Counted from the stretch's first letter, positions 43,222 to 50,411 are shown. The stretch: DNA of 64,000 nucleotides from Hydrogenophaga intermedia (GCF_023715105.1 NZ_JAMBNO010000019.1:1-64000), one strand, 5' to 3'. Notes: generated by a model from the letters alone, not told the origin. Numbers and translations: made by a program.

Positions 43222-44426
43222 GCAGGGGTGGAGTACAAGGATTTCAGAAAGATCGACTTAGCCAAGTTCTTGCGGCCCGTCGGCTGACTCAAGTCCAGCT
43301 GGCCTCGATGGTCGATGTCTCTCCGGCAACCATCAGCAAGTGGCGCGCGGGAGCGCAAGCGCCCGAGCGTGACGCGCTTGACCGCCTTGCTGGCGTGGTC
43401 AACGTCACGCCGGAATGGTTTACCCGTGCACCCGGGGCGAAGTTGTCGTTGCCGCTTTTTCGCAGCAACGCGTCAGCGCACGTCGCTGCACGAGCCATGC
43501 TGGAGGCCCGCCTTGAGTGGGCCCAAGACGTGGCGGCTGCCCTGATGGAGTACGTTGACTACCCCGATGTCAATTTGCCCTCTCGGGATTACAAGGAGCC
43601 GGAGCAGATCACTAACGAGGACATCGAGAAGGCTGCCTGCGAATGCCGAGATCTGTGGCGTCTGGGCCGCTCGGCGATTCAAGACTCGGCACTGGCCGTG
43701 GAAGGTGCTGGGGTCATCCTCGTTCGGGAAGAAACCGGCGTTGCCCAGATTGAAGGGCTGTCGGCTTGGAGCGAGGTATTGGGCCGACCGTTGATCCTCC
43801 TGTCCGCCGACAAGGACAATGGTTATCGCAGTCGCTTCGACCTTGCCCACGAAATCGGGCATCTTGTCCTGCATCGTCACATTCAGCGCACGACTGACAG
43901 CGCACGCCACAAACTGATGGAGCAGCAGGCGCACCGCTTCGCAGGCGCTTTTTTGCTGCCCGCCGAAACGTTCGTCAGCGAAGTTCGTGTGCCACCGACT
44001 CTGGATGACTTGTTGCTGCTGAAGCGCCGCTGGGGCGTGTCGGCGGCAGCGATCATCATGCGGTTGAAGGCTCTTGAGTTGCTGGATGAAGATGGCGCTC
44101 TGGTGCTTTTCAAACGGCGCTCTGCTAGGTGGGGCGCGAAATCGGAACCTGGAGATGAGGATCGTCGACCAGAGCAGCCACGTCTGCTTCGTCGCACCAT
44201 CGATCTGTTGGCCGAAGAGAAGGTCATGCCTTTGGAAGCCATCCCGAGGCACATCGGACTGGCTGCGGGCGACGTGGAAGCACTCGCCGGATTGCCCGAA
44301 GGCTACTTCCAGGGCAAAACCAATGTCGTGGAGTTTGCGCGACTGAAAGCAACCCAGAAGCAGGTTGATGACCAACCAGCCCGAGGCAATAAGGTGGTGC
44401 CATTCCGGCCCGTCTCCAAATCCTGA
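43218..44426 (+). CDS. HTH (XRE)-ImmA/IrrE metallopeptidase fusion
   Basis: 402 residues. Residues 12-70 form an XRE-type HTH (RLTQVQLASMVDVSPATISKWRAGAQAP). Residues about 160-290 form the ImmA/IrrE peptidase with HEIGH at 211-215, followed by the third-ligand region EQQAHRFAGAFLLP. ImmA proteases cleave a repressor, and IrrE-like ones act in stress responses, so the protein probably represses its own operon and relieves another repressor. The C-terminal 90 residues are a basic, helical tail. It is the middle gene of a three-gene operon. Confidence 0.88.
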   Translation: MSRGGVQGFQKDRLSQVLAARRLTQVQLASMVDVSPATISKWRAGAQAPERDALDRLAGVVNVTPEWFTRAPGAKLSLPLFRSNASAHVAARAMLEARLEWAQDVAAALMEYVDYPDVNLPSRDYKEPEQITNEDIEKAACECRDLWRLGRSAIQDSALAVEGAGVILVREETGVAQIEGLSAWSEVLGRPLILLSADKDNGYRSRFDLAHEIGHLVLHRHIQRTTDSARHKLMEQQAHRFAGAFLLPAETFVSEVRVPPTLDDLLLLKRRWGVSAAAIIMRLKALELLDEDGALVLFKRRSARWGAKSEPGDEDRRPEQPRLLRRTIDLLAEEKVMPLEAIPRHIGLAAGDVEALAGLPEGYFQGKTNVVEFARLKATQKQVDDQPARGNKVVPFRPVSKS

Positions 44427-44442
44427 TGTGAAAGGAGTAGCG

Positions 44443-44691
44443 ATGTCCAAGAACACAAAGCAGACGTCATCACGCGTTGGTCGGCTGGCGTCGGAAACGC
44501 TGCAAAGCAGCAGTTCGTCGCAAGTGGCCAAGAGTCTGGCCGCCTCGGCACTGTCTCAGCGTAGCGGCGACAAACAGACCGGTGCCCAGATGGAAGACAA
44601 GGCAGCACGCGTTTTGGCCAGCGACCGATACGCCAAAGGCACGAAAGAACTTGCGGCCTCAGTCCTTTCACAAGCCAACAAACAGCGCTGA
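44443..44691 (+). CDS. Small Ser/Ala-rich protein of the HTH-ImmA operon
   Basis: 82 residues from the ATG at 44443, with AAAGGAG six bases upstream. The sequence consists of two similar helical halves: VASLAxx-type repeats RLASETLQSSSSSQVAKSLAASALSQRSGDKQTG, then MEDKAARVLASDRYAKGTKELAASVLSQANK (positions 13-80), so an internal repeat ending SALSQ or SVLSQ is visible. Small helical proteins of this kind are common after HTH-ImmA genes. Function unknown; it could be an antitoxin-like or scaffold protein. Confidence 0.65.
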   Translation: MSKNTKQTSSRVGRLASETLQSSSSSQVAKSLAASALSQRSGDKQTGAQMEDKAARVLASDRYAKGTKELAASVLSQANKQR

Positions 44692-44763
44692 TGCTGCCTG
44701 TCGAGGTTGAGGCTCGATCTTTGACTGAACTATTGGTCATTGGCTGCAACTGAATCGGTATTC

Positions 44764-45510
44764 ATGACACGCATTCCACCGTTCAGCTCGCAGCACCTTG
44801 AAGCCGCGTGCCGCGTGCTCGCAGATACCGAGCGCGGCCTTAGCGGCACACAGATCGAACGCCTGCTGCAAGAAATCGAGATTGCCGACACGTCGCCTGG
44901 CATGACCAAGTGGAAGCGGTTGTTCAATGCGCTGGCCGGCGCGCAGAATCACCACCAGATCGGCAACCATCTTGTTATGTTCGTCAATCGTGCGATGAAT
45001 CCGGTGAACTACGCTCGCGATCCTGCGACGTTCGCCTGGCGGCGCGGCGAACTCAATGTCGTCCTTGCCTTCTCCGGTTTCTACGTGCGCGAAGACGGTA
45101 AGGTCGGGCACGCCGATAAGGCCACGACGCTTGATGCTGCCCGCGCCCGCGCGGGACGACTCAAGGCCGCGCTGGAAAGCCGCGTCGTCCATGCGGAGGT
45201 GCTGAACTACTGCCGCGCCGAGTTGCTTGACGAAAACTACTTCCATGCCGTGTTCGAGGCGACGAAAGGTGTTGCAGAGCGGGTTCGCCTGCTATCGGGC
45301 CTGAACGGCGACGGCGCGGACTTGGTGAACAAGGCATTCGCAGGCCAGCAACCCGTTCTCGCCTTGGGACCGCTCACCACCGATTCGGAAAAGAGTGAGC
45401 AGACAGGCTTTGCCAACTGGCAGACCAGCCTCAACTTCCGATCCGACGGTCCCCGGACAGGCCCGGAGCCCGCCACTTTCAAACTCCCGGCAGTTCCCAA
45501 CGTCAGTTAA
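44764..45510 (+). CDS. TIGR02391 family protein, C-terminus replaced
   Basis: About 248 residues from ATG at 44764. The C-terminal part matches the TIGR02391 (Abi/HEPN-like) family: FEATKGVAERVRLLSGLNGDGADLVNKAF, then PLTTDSEKSEQTGFAN. In the family the segment after this continues into a GLF/RNP-AH type HEPN region, but here it changes to sequence shared with the repeats at 45.5 kb (WQTSLNFRSDGPRTG) and stops. So the predicted RNase-like active site is missing. It is probably an inactivated abortive-infection gene, truncated near 45417. Confidence 0.65.
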   Translation: MTRIPPFSSQHLEAACRVLADTERGLSGTQIERLLQEIEIADTSPGMTKWKRLFNALAGAQNHHQIGNHLVMFVNRAMNPVNYARDPATFAWRRGELNVVLAFSGFYVREDGKVGHADKATTLDAARARAGRLKAALESRVVHAEVLNYCRAELLDENYFHAVFEATKGVAERVRLLSGLNGDGADLVNKAFAGQQPVLALGPLTTDSEKSEQTGFANWQTSLNFRSDGPRTGPEPATFKLPAVPNVS

Positions 45511-45709
45511 CCCTGTCGCCGGCAACTTCCAACCAGCTTTCACCCCCGCTTGGGTCTGCCCGAACCGAATTGACCGGTGCTAGGCGTAGCGCGTCCGGAC
45601 GTCAGTTAACCCTGTCGCCAGCAGACGCCAACGAGTTTTCACCCCCGCTAGGGCCTGTCCGAATCAAAATGACCAGTGCTAGGTGTAGATGAGCGACGGC
45701 CGTCTGGAC
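45502..45709. repeat. Two imperfect tandem repeats of about 100 bases
   Basis: Unit 1 (45502-45600) and unit 2 (45601-45709) both begin GTCAGTTAACCCTGTCGCC, then share TTTCACCCCCGCT, a GGTCTGCC/GGCCTGTCC block, GACCGGTGCTAGG/GACCAGTGCTAGG and end near TCCGGAC/TCTGGAC. They look like terminal repeats of a lost mobile element. They sit at the point where the TIGR02391 gene loses homology. Confidence 0.65.
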
Positions 45710-45930
45710 AACTAAACTTGTAACGATAAAGACCAGTAAAGTTGTTAGCGCCTGCCACAAAGGTCCTCGCGTGCGCGAGGAAGGTTGTTTTGCCTACTCG
45801 ACCACAAAGTCACGGCCGACTGCAGTCAAGTATTCGGTGTTAGTCGAAGCATCGAATCCCCACCAGCCGAAAACTCTTCCCAAGGGCACACGAGCTAGAG
45901 TGCGAATTTTTTTGACCAACCCAACCACTA
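45710..45930. other. Spacer before XRE regulator
   Basis: No gene could be supported. The minus strand is open from 45794 to 46315 but this antisense frame overlaps the XRE gene and was judged a shadow. A weak AACTT/AAGTT dyad lies near 45717-45755. Confidence 0.35.
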
Positions 45931-45948
45931 TGGTCACAATAATGACCA
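45931..45948. promoter_or_regulatory. Operator dyad touching the XRE gene start
   Basis: Perfect inverted repeat TGGTCA-CAATAA-TGACCA ends two bases before the ATG at 45950. Another TTGACCA copy lies near 45912. The position suggests autorepression by the XRE protein. There is no ribosome site between the dyad and the ATG. Confidence 0.6.
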
Positions 45949-45949
45949 A

Positions 45950-46621
45950 ATGGCTATCTTGACTCCCTCTCCTGTTCTCGAGCGCCATCTCTTGCTGCGG
46001 CTTGGCAACCGCCTGAAGGAGATGCGCAAGGCACGGGAACTGAGCACCACCGAGATGAGCAAATTGGTGGGCATCTCGCGCAACACGCTCAGGGCGATCG
46101 AAAACGGTGATCCCTCTCCTTCCGTGGGCTCTTTTGTGCGGGTCATGTCGGTGCTGGGAGTGGCAGGCGAACTCGCTATGCTGGCAGGCGACAAGATGCA
46201 GCCTGCACCGAAAGGCGCCGCGCGATCGAGCCGCGGCAAGCCAACCATTCACGTCACAGCGACGGCGGATCAATCTCTGCATGCGGTTCAAGACCTGCAG
46301 AGCCTGGCCCTCCACCTGGCAGCTGTGGACCTGTTGAAGGCCGATCCTGCAATGGTGGGGAAAGCTCAGGCGACGCTGAAGCGTTGGCTCGAAAAAGGAT
46401 CATCACGCTCCACGAGTCTTTGGCTGGAGTGGGAGCAAATCCTTCTCAATCGTCAGTGGAGGAGAGCTCTGGCGAGCGGCCAGCGTGCGCAGGCGTTGCG
46501 GCAAAGCTCTCCCTTGGTGACGATCCTGCCAGCGGACACACGTAAGCAGGTGCTTGACCAGATCGCAGCACTCAAGAAAGGTGTGGTCTTGCACGAGGCA
46601 CCGGCTGAGGTGGCGCCATGA
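45950..46621 (+). CDS. XRE-family regulator of a toxin-type partner
   Basis: 223 residues. The N-terminal HTH (residues 15-70: LGNRLKEMRKARELSTTEMSKLVGISRNTLRAIENG) is XRE type. The C-terminal domain (about 115-205) has W-W-E and LRQSSPLVTILPADTRKQVLDQI, the pattern of XRE regulators encoded before HipA or nucleotidyltransferase toxins. The start lacks a ribosome site and may be leaderless. Its stop overlaps an ATGA that would start the partner gene, which is decayed. Confidence 0.75.
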   Translation: MAILTPSPVLERHLLLRLGNRLKEMRKARELSTTEMSKLVGISRNTLRAIENGDPSPSVGSFVRVMSVLGVAGELAMLAGDKMQPAPKGAARSSRGKPTIHVTATADQSLHAVQDLQSLALHLAAVDLLKADPAMVGKAQATLKRWLEKGSSRSTSLWLEWEQILLNRQWRRALASGQRAQALRQSSPLVTILPADTRKQVLDQIAALKKGVVLHEAPAEVAP

Positions 46622-46737
46622 ACGGGGAAGAGACGGATCAGATGAGGTCATCATCATCGGCAGCCAGTTGACCGTGGGGGCCATATTCGCGAGGATTCAA
46701 GTCGCGATTCCCCCAGACACCGCAATTTTGAGCAGCC
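46618..46737 (+). pseudogene. Remnant of a nucleotidyltransferase-like toxin gene
   Basis: An ATG at 46618 overlaps the XRE stop but reaches a stop after 17 codons. In the frame shifted by one base the sequence reads DEVIIIGSQLTVGA, then IPPDTAILSS, resembling the start of nucleotidyltransferase-type toxins (V-IGSQA-L pattern followed by P-rich loop and S-E-D). The rest of the gene is gone. The reading is an inference from a short match. Confidence 0.4.
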
Positions 46738-47169
46738 ATGGAAAAAGTACCCCTAAGTGCATCCACGCACCTTGCGCGTTACCTGGAGGAAGGAGAACTG
46801 AGCCAATTGGAACTCCACCAAGTTGTGCTCGCAGGGATACCTACGGCCGAGGTGGCTGAGTTCCTCTCCGCATTCAAGTCCATTCCCAAGCGCGATCTGC
46901 TCGCTGTGCTGGGCCTGAGCGAAAAAACTCTTCTGAAGCGGAAGGCGTCGACGATGACGCCGGCCGTGTCAGGTGCTGCGCTCGATATGGGAGGCATCCT
47001 CCGCACTGCAGTTAACGTGCTGGGTTCGATGGAAGAAGCCGAGCATTGGTTGGCGCAGCCAGCAGTGGCTTTCCGCGGGCAACGGCCGATCGAACTCCTT
47101 GCAACACGGCAAGGCACTCAACTCGTCCGGAGTCAACTGGTGTGCATGGAGCACGGCGTCTACATATAA
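46738..47169 (+). CDS. Xre/MbcA/ParS-type antitoxin (DUF2384), orphan
   Basis: 143 residues. The N-terminal part is an HTH-like region (VVLAGIPTAEVAEFLSAFKSIPKRDLLAVLGLSEKTLLKRK). The C-terminal 60 residues match the DUF2384 toxin-binding domain: VLGSMEEAEHWLAQP, then FRGQRPIELLATRQGTQLVRSQL and MEHGVYI. Normally a RES-domain NAD-degrading toxin gene follows at once; here the next 285 bases hold no such gene, so it is an orphan or the toxin was lost. The ATG at 46738 has only a weak ribosome site. Confidence 0.75.
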   Translation: MEKVPLSASTHLARYLEEGELSQLELHQVVLAGIPTAEVAEFLSAFKSIPKRDLLAVLGLSEKTLLKRKASTMTPAVSGAALDMGGILRTAVNVLGSMEEAEHWLAQPAVAFRGQRPIELLATRQGTQLVRSQLVCMEHGVYI

Positions 47170-47258
47170 CTGCAGATTTAGCGTGCCCCTGCTGGGACAA
47201 GACAGGTTGAAGTGGGATGCTCACCCTGCCCCGCCCGTTCATACACCCAGAATGCTCA

Positions 47259-47276
47259 ATACGCTGTACAGCGTAT
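47259..47276. promoter_or_regulatory. 18-bp perfect palindrome
   Basis: ATACGCTGTACAGCGTAT lies 90 bases after the antitoxin gene; TCATAC and GTATGA form a wider partial dyad. It could be an operator of the lost toxin unit or part of the neighbouring insertion element end. No other feature is seen in 47170-47432. Confidence 0.4.
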
Positions 47277-47432
47277 GAATGTATCGGTTGCATGCTCCTC
47301 AGGGCCCGCTTTTCATTTGCTGGCATGGCCGTGAAAGGATGCGGCACCCGCGCGACATGAGCGCTGCGGAGGTGGAAGCGTTGTAAGCGAGCGGCCATCC
47401 CACCCTTGAAGGGATTGGCCTAAGCGGCAACG

Positions 47433-47465
47433 ATGGTGTCCACCAAGCGAATAGGTGGACACCAT
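47433..47465 (+). promoter_or_regulatory. Hairpin covering the ribosome site and start of IS66 orfA
   Basis: Perfect 12-bp inverted repeat ATGGTGTCCACC / GGTGGACACCAT with a 9-base loop. The right arm contains the AGGTGG-like ribosome site and the first two bases of the ATG at 47464. In RNA reading through from outside, the hairpin would hide the start, a known way for insertion elements to avoid unwanted transposase. Confidence 0.6.
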
Positions 47466-47700
47466 GAATGAAGCCAAGAAGAAGACCCGCCGGCGGTACG
47501 GTGCTGAGCTCAAGCAGCAGATCCTCGCCGAGTGCGCCGAGCCAGGCGCTTCGGTGGCCAGCATCGCCTTGTCGCACGGCATCAACGCCAACGTCGTGCA
47601 CAAGTGGCGCCGCCAGGATGACAGCCCGCTGCCTGCACTCCAGGCTCCCGCATTGAGGGTCGGCAGGGATTCATGTAAAACCCAGCAGAAACAGGCTTAA
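47464..47700 (+). pseudogene. IS66-family orfA (TnpA), 3' truncated
   Basis: From ATG at 47464 the first about 50 residues (MNEAKKKTRRRYGAELKQQI, then LAECAEPGASVASIALSHGINANVVHKWRRQ) are the HTH of the IS66 accessory protein TnpA. The protein then loses homology and stops after 78 residues; the family has about 120-140. The rest of the element is missing on this side. A possible C-terminal piece of a similar orfA lies at 59403-59504 on the minus strand. Confidence 0.75.
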
Positions 47701-48764
47701 GTGCCTGTCCCCGTTGACTTTTTCGACTCTCTCTTCCCTGGACGACCGGCCTCTTCAACCGGGTTCGCAACCAAATTAGGGCCAGTCGCCGGCGTACTGA
47801 AGCGCTCAAGCATGCTGGCCACGACCTGCTCCTGGGCCGTGACGGATGACCTGGCCGTCGCCAGCGCCAGTTCCAGCTGTTGTTTGGCGGAAAGCAGCTC
47901 GTCGACCTTGGCCTGCAACTGCTCTTTGGAAGTGCTGAGCTGCTGGACGGCCGCGTCCTGCTCAACCAGGCGCCGGCCCAATTCCTCGGAGCGCCTTTGC
48001 GCAAACCCCAGTTCATCCTTGAGCGGCCGCAGGCCTCGCACCTCTTCCTGAGCCTGGTGCAGATCGCCCTGGGCGCGCGACAAATCGCCCAGGAGGCGTG
48101 CGTTTTCCTGAAGGGTATGGACGGCTTCCTGCTGCTTGGTGGCCAAGGTCTCGTTCACGGTGCGCAACTCGGCCTGCAGGTACTGCACCTGCTGTTCGTG
48201 CTTGCGCTGGTCCTGGTCGCGCTGCTCCTTTGTGGATTCCCGGAAATGCTCCAGCGCCTGGCGCGCGTGCTTGTGCTTTTCTTCCAGGGATTGGCGATGG
48301 CGCTCTTCGGCCGCGAGGCGCTCCTGCAGGTCGGCCACCTGCTGGACGAGCTGAGTGTTTTCCAGGGTCTTGCGGCTCAGAGCTTCGCTGGTTTTGCCGT
48401 GAGCGTTTTTTTCGTCGGCCAGGGCCCGCTGGGTTTGCTCCAGCTGCTGGCGCGTGGCCAGCGCCTCGGATTTCAGGGCCGCGACGGCTTGCTGCTGTTG
48501 GCTCAGCTGCTCGGCGTGCTTGGCCTGCGCCGTGGTGACCCGCTCTTCCGCTTCTTCATTGACGCGGGCGGCTAGGCGACCCACCAGGTCCTGGATTGCC
48601 TCGCTGACGGCTACGCGGCTGCCGGTGGCTGGCCCTTCCTCTTCCTCGATCTCCTTCAGGTAGCGATGGATCGTGGTTTTGGAGCCGCTGCCCAGCTCTT
48701 CGCGCACCGCATCGATGGACGGATTGCGCCCTGCGGCCAGCAATTTATCGCGGGCACGCAGCAC
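47697..48764 (-). CDS. KfrA-like DNA-binding coiled-coil protein, N-terminus cut
   Basis: About 355 residues. The first 60 residues are the later part of the KfrA/plasmid replication-region N-terminal DNA-binding domain (RDKLLAAGRNPSIDAVREELGSGSKTTIHRYLKEIE); the usual first helix is missing. Residues about 75-330 form one long coiled coil rich in Gln/Glu/Ala. KfrA proteins bind their own promoter and help plasmid partition. Upstream, coding sequence runs for a few codons into a Tn21-like terminal repeat at 48777, so the gene was cut by transposon insertion. The GTG at 48764 is the first start left. It suggests a plasmid origin for this segment. Confidence 0.75.
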   Translation of the reverse strand: MLRARDKLLAAGRNPSIDAVREELGSGSKTTIHRYLKEIEEEEGPATGSRVAVSEAIQDLVGRLAARVNEEAEERVTTAQAKHAEQLSQQQQAVAALKSEALATRQQLEQTQRALADEKNAHGKTSEALSRKTLENTQLVQQVADLQERLAAEERHRQSLEEKHKHARQALEHFRESTKEQRDQDQRKHEQQVQYLQAELRTVNETLATKQQEAVHTLQENARLLGDLSRAQGDLHQAQEEVRGLRPLKDELGFAQRRSEELGRRLVEQDAAVQQLSTSKEQLQAKVDELLSAKQQLELALATARSSVTAQEQVVASMLERFSTPATGPNLVANPVEEAGRPGKRESKKSTGTGT

Positions 48765-48776
48765 TTCAGACTTGTA

Positions 48777-48814
48777 GGGGTCGTCTCAGAAAACGGAAAA
48801 TAAAGCACGTTAAG
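48777..48814 (+). repeat. Tn21-type 38-bp terminal inverted repeat
   Basis: The 38 bases begin GGGGTCGTCTCAGAAAACGG and end in CACGTTAAG, matching the Tn21-subfamily terminus except for one base near the end. Its outer end faces kfrA. A direct partial copy lies at 50367-50391 in the same orientation. Confidence 0.8.
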
Positions 48815-48861
48815 CCGGATTTGCGCTGGGCCGTGACGTGCTTTGTGCTTAGCTGCGCTAT

Positions 48862-49824
48862 TTAGCCATGTCGCTCGCGCAGCGCACGCACGCCGCGACC
48901 TAGTTTGCGACGCAACAAGGTGCGCAAGGTCGTGCCGTCGGAATAGCCGACCAAGCCGGCGATGCGCTCGATACTTTCCTCGGTCGTCTGCAATAAGTGC
49001 ACCGCGCGCTCCACGCGCAAGTCTTGGAAATACGTCAACGGCGACTTGCCCAGCACGGCCTGCAGGCGCCGTCCCAGCGTCCGTTCGCTGCTGCCCACGG
49101 AGCGGGCGGCATCGCTCATCGAAAAGCCCAGGGCCAGTCGCTCTCTGGCCCACTGTTCGAAGCGCTCGACGATCGGGTCGGCATGCGCTACCTGATCGGC
49201 AATCATGAACACTGCTTGCGACGCGCGCGGCTCGATTAGCAGGTAGCGCGCGCATAGCGCGGCCAACGTTGGGCTCTGGCCACGCACCACGCCCAGCCCC
49301 AGATCGAGATGGGCCAGCGCCGCGCCTGCCGTGGTGAAACCGGGCGAATTAACCAGCATCCGTGATTCGTCGAGCGCCACCAGCGGATAGCGCTGATGAA
49401 ACAGCGCTGATAGCCACCAGGATGTGGTCGCGCTTTGTCCGTCGAGCAGCCCGGTTTCGGCCAGCACGAAGGTGCTGGTGCAGGCGGCTCCAATATGCAC
49501 GCCTGCTGCGGCCCATTGCCGCAGCCAGGTGCCAGCCTCGATGACGTCGGGACGCGTCAACGCCGCTAACAAAGGCTGCGGCATTTTGCTGCCCAGTGCG
49601 GGGAGCAGCACGACATCGGGCCTGGGCAAGGCCGTCACCCGCGTGACGGGAACGCTCAACCCCTGCGCCGTGTGCACCTCTTGGCGCACTCCCACTAGGC
49701 GCATGTCTAGCTGCAACGAAGACTGCTCGCGCTGCCCCAACTCGTTGGCGGTACCGATGACGTCCAGCAGCGACGCAAGGCCAATATCGAATACCCCATT
49801 GAGGGCAAATACATAGATGAGCAT
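48862..49824 (-). CDS. GlxA-family AraC-type transcriptional regulator
   Basis: 320 residues. Residues 1-180 form a DJ-1/PfpI-like domain (VFDIGLASLLDVIGTANEL, and GAACTSTFVLAETGLLDG with the nucleophile-position Cys). Residues about 220-318 form the AraC double HTH (SMSDAARSVGSSERTLGRRLQAVLGKSPLTYFQDLRVERA). Such proteins sense small molecules; the ligand is unknown. It is divergent from the monooxygenase gene, its probable target, with a dyad in the shared 101-base region. Confidence 0.88.
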   Translation of the reverse strand: MLIYVFALNGVFDIGLASLLDVIGTANELGQREQSSLQLDMRLVGVRQEVHTAQGLSVPVTRVTALPRPDVVLLPALGSKMPQPLLAALTRPDVIEAGTWLRQWAAAGVHIGAACTSTFVLAETGLLDGQSATTSWWLSALFHQRYPLVALDESRMLVNSPGFTTAGAALAHLDLGLGVVRGQSPTLAALCARYLLIEPRASQAVFMIADQVAHADPIVERFEQWARERLALGFSMSDAARSVGSSERTLGRRLQAVLGKSPLTYFQDLRVERAVHLLQTTEESIERIAGLVGYSDGTTLRTLLRRKLGRGVRALRERHG

Positions 49825-49858
49825 GGCGGATAATATATCATTAATGGCGATTCCGCCA
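49824..49858. promoter_or_regulatory. Dyad between glxA-like regulator and monooxygenase gene
   Basis: TGGCGGA (49824-49830) and TCCGCCA (49852-49858) form a 7-bp inverted repeat with AT-rich DNA (TAATATATCATTAA) between, overlapping the regulator start codon by one base. It is a likely operator of the divergent pair. Confidence 0.5.
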
Positions 49859-49925
49859 CTATCCTCCGCTACCGCCCGAGCCTAAGATTTGTTCCTCCAT
49901 CAACAACTCTCAAGGAACACACATC

Positions 49926-50234
49926 ATGGTCAAGCTTGCTATTCGCGCCACACTGGTCGCAAAACCTGGCAAGGAAGCCGCCGTCGAAGCATTTCTCAAG
50001 AGCGCACTGCCGCTGGCCATGCGGGAGGCCGGTACCACGCTCTGGTTCGCGCTCAAGATCACGCCGTCGACGTTTGGCATCTTCGACGCCTTCGCCGACG
50101 AGGCGGGCCGTGACGCGCATCTGGCCGGGCCGATCGCCGCTGCACTGATGGCACAAGCGTCTGAACTGCTGGCTCATGCGCCCGTCATCGAAAAAATCGA
50201 CGTGCTGGCCGTTAAGTTGCCAGCAGCGAGCTGA
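49926..50234 (+). CDS. Antibiotic-biosynthesis-monooxygenase (ABM) domain protein
   Basis: 102-residue ferredoxin-fold dimeric protein of the ABM/quinol monooxygenase type. It starts MVKLAIRATLVAKPGKEAAVEAFLKSAL; the core ALKITPSTFGIFDAFADEAGRDAHLAGPIAAALM has the F-I-F-D and HL motifs of the family. Such proteins oxidise quinols or act on reactive electrophiles. AAGGAA lies 9 bases upstream of the ATG. It is probably controlled by the divergent GlxA-type regulator. Confidence 0.85.
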   Translation: MVKLAIRATLVAKPGKEAAVEAFLKSALPLAMREAGTTLWFALKITPSTFGIFDAFADEAGRDAHLAGPIAAALMAQASELLAHAPVIEKIDVLAVKLPAAS

Positions 50235-50293
50235 AAGCACAAGGAAATCGTGCGCCAAGCCGTTGGCCTGTTCACGTTGTCCAGTTGACCTAT

Positions 50294-50320
50294 TGTCATT
50301 TTCAGAAGGCGATAGCACGA
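50294..50320 (+). repeat. Tn402/Tn5053-type terminal repeat
   Basis: TGTCATTTTCAGAAGGCGA is nearly identical to the terminus of Tn5053/Tn402 transposons. It lies on the outer (left) side of the mer module, so the module travelled at least once in a Tn5053-type element. No matching right end is in the window, since the tni genes are missing. Confidence 0.7.
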
Positions 50321-50366
50321 ATTATCAAAAGTCGGCCGCACGGTTTTTTCTGACGGTTGACGTCAC

Positions 50367-50391
50367 CTCAGAAAACGGAAAATAAAGCACG
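50367..50391 (+). repeat. Partial Tn21-type terminal repeat next to merR
   Basis: These 25 bases, starting CTCAGAAAACGGAAAATAAA, are identical to 48785-48809. The outer GGGGTCG part is altered here (GACGTCAC). It lies 20 bases from the merR stop, as in Tn21-related mer transposons. Confidence 0.75.
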
Positions 50392-50411
50392 CTTAGGCGT
50401 AGTTCCCTTGG

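Noticed and set aside
45794..46315. 173-codon open frame on the minus strand before and across the XRE gene
   Set aside because: The last 45 residues look somewhat protein-like, but most of it is antisense to the XRE HTH and no start with ribosome site is seen.
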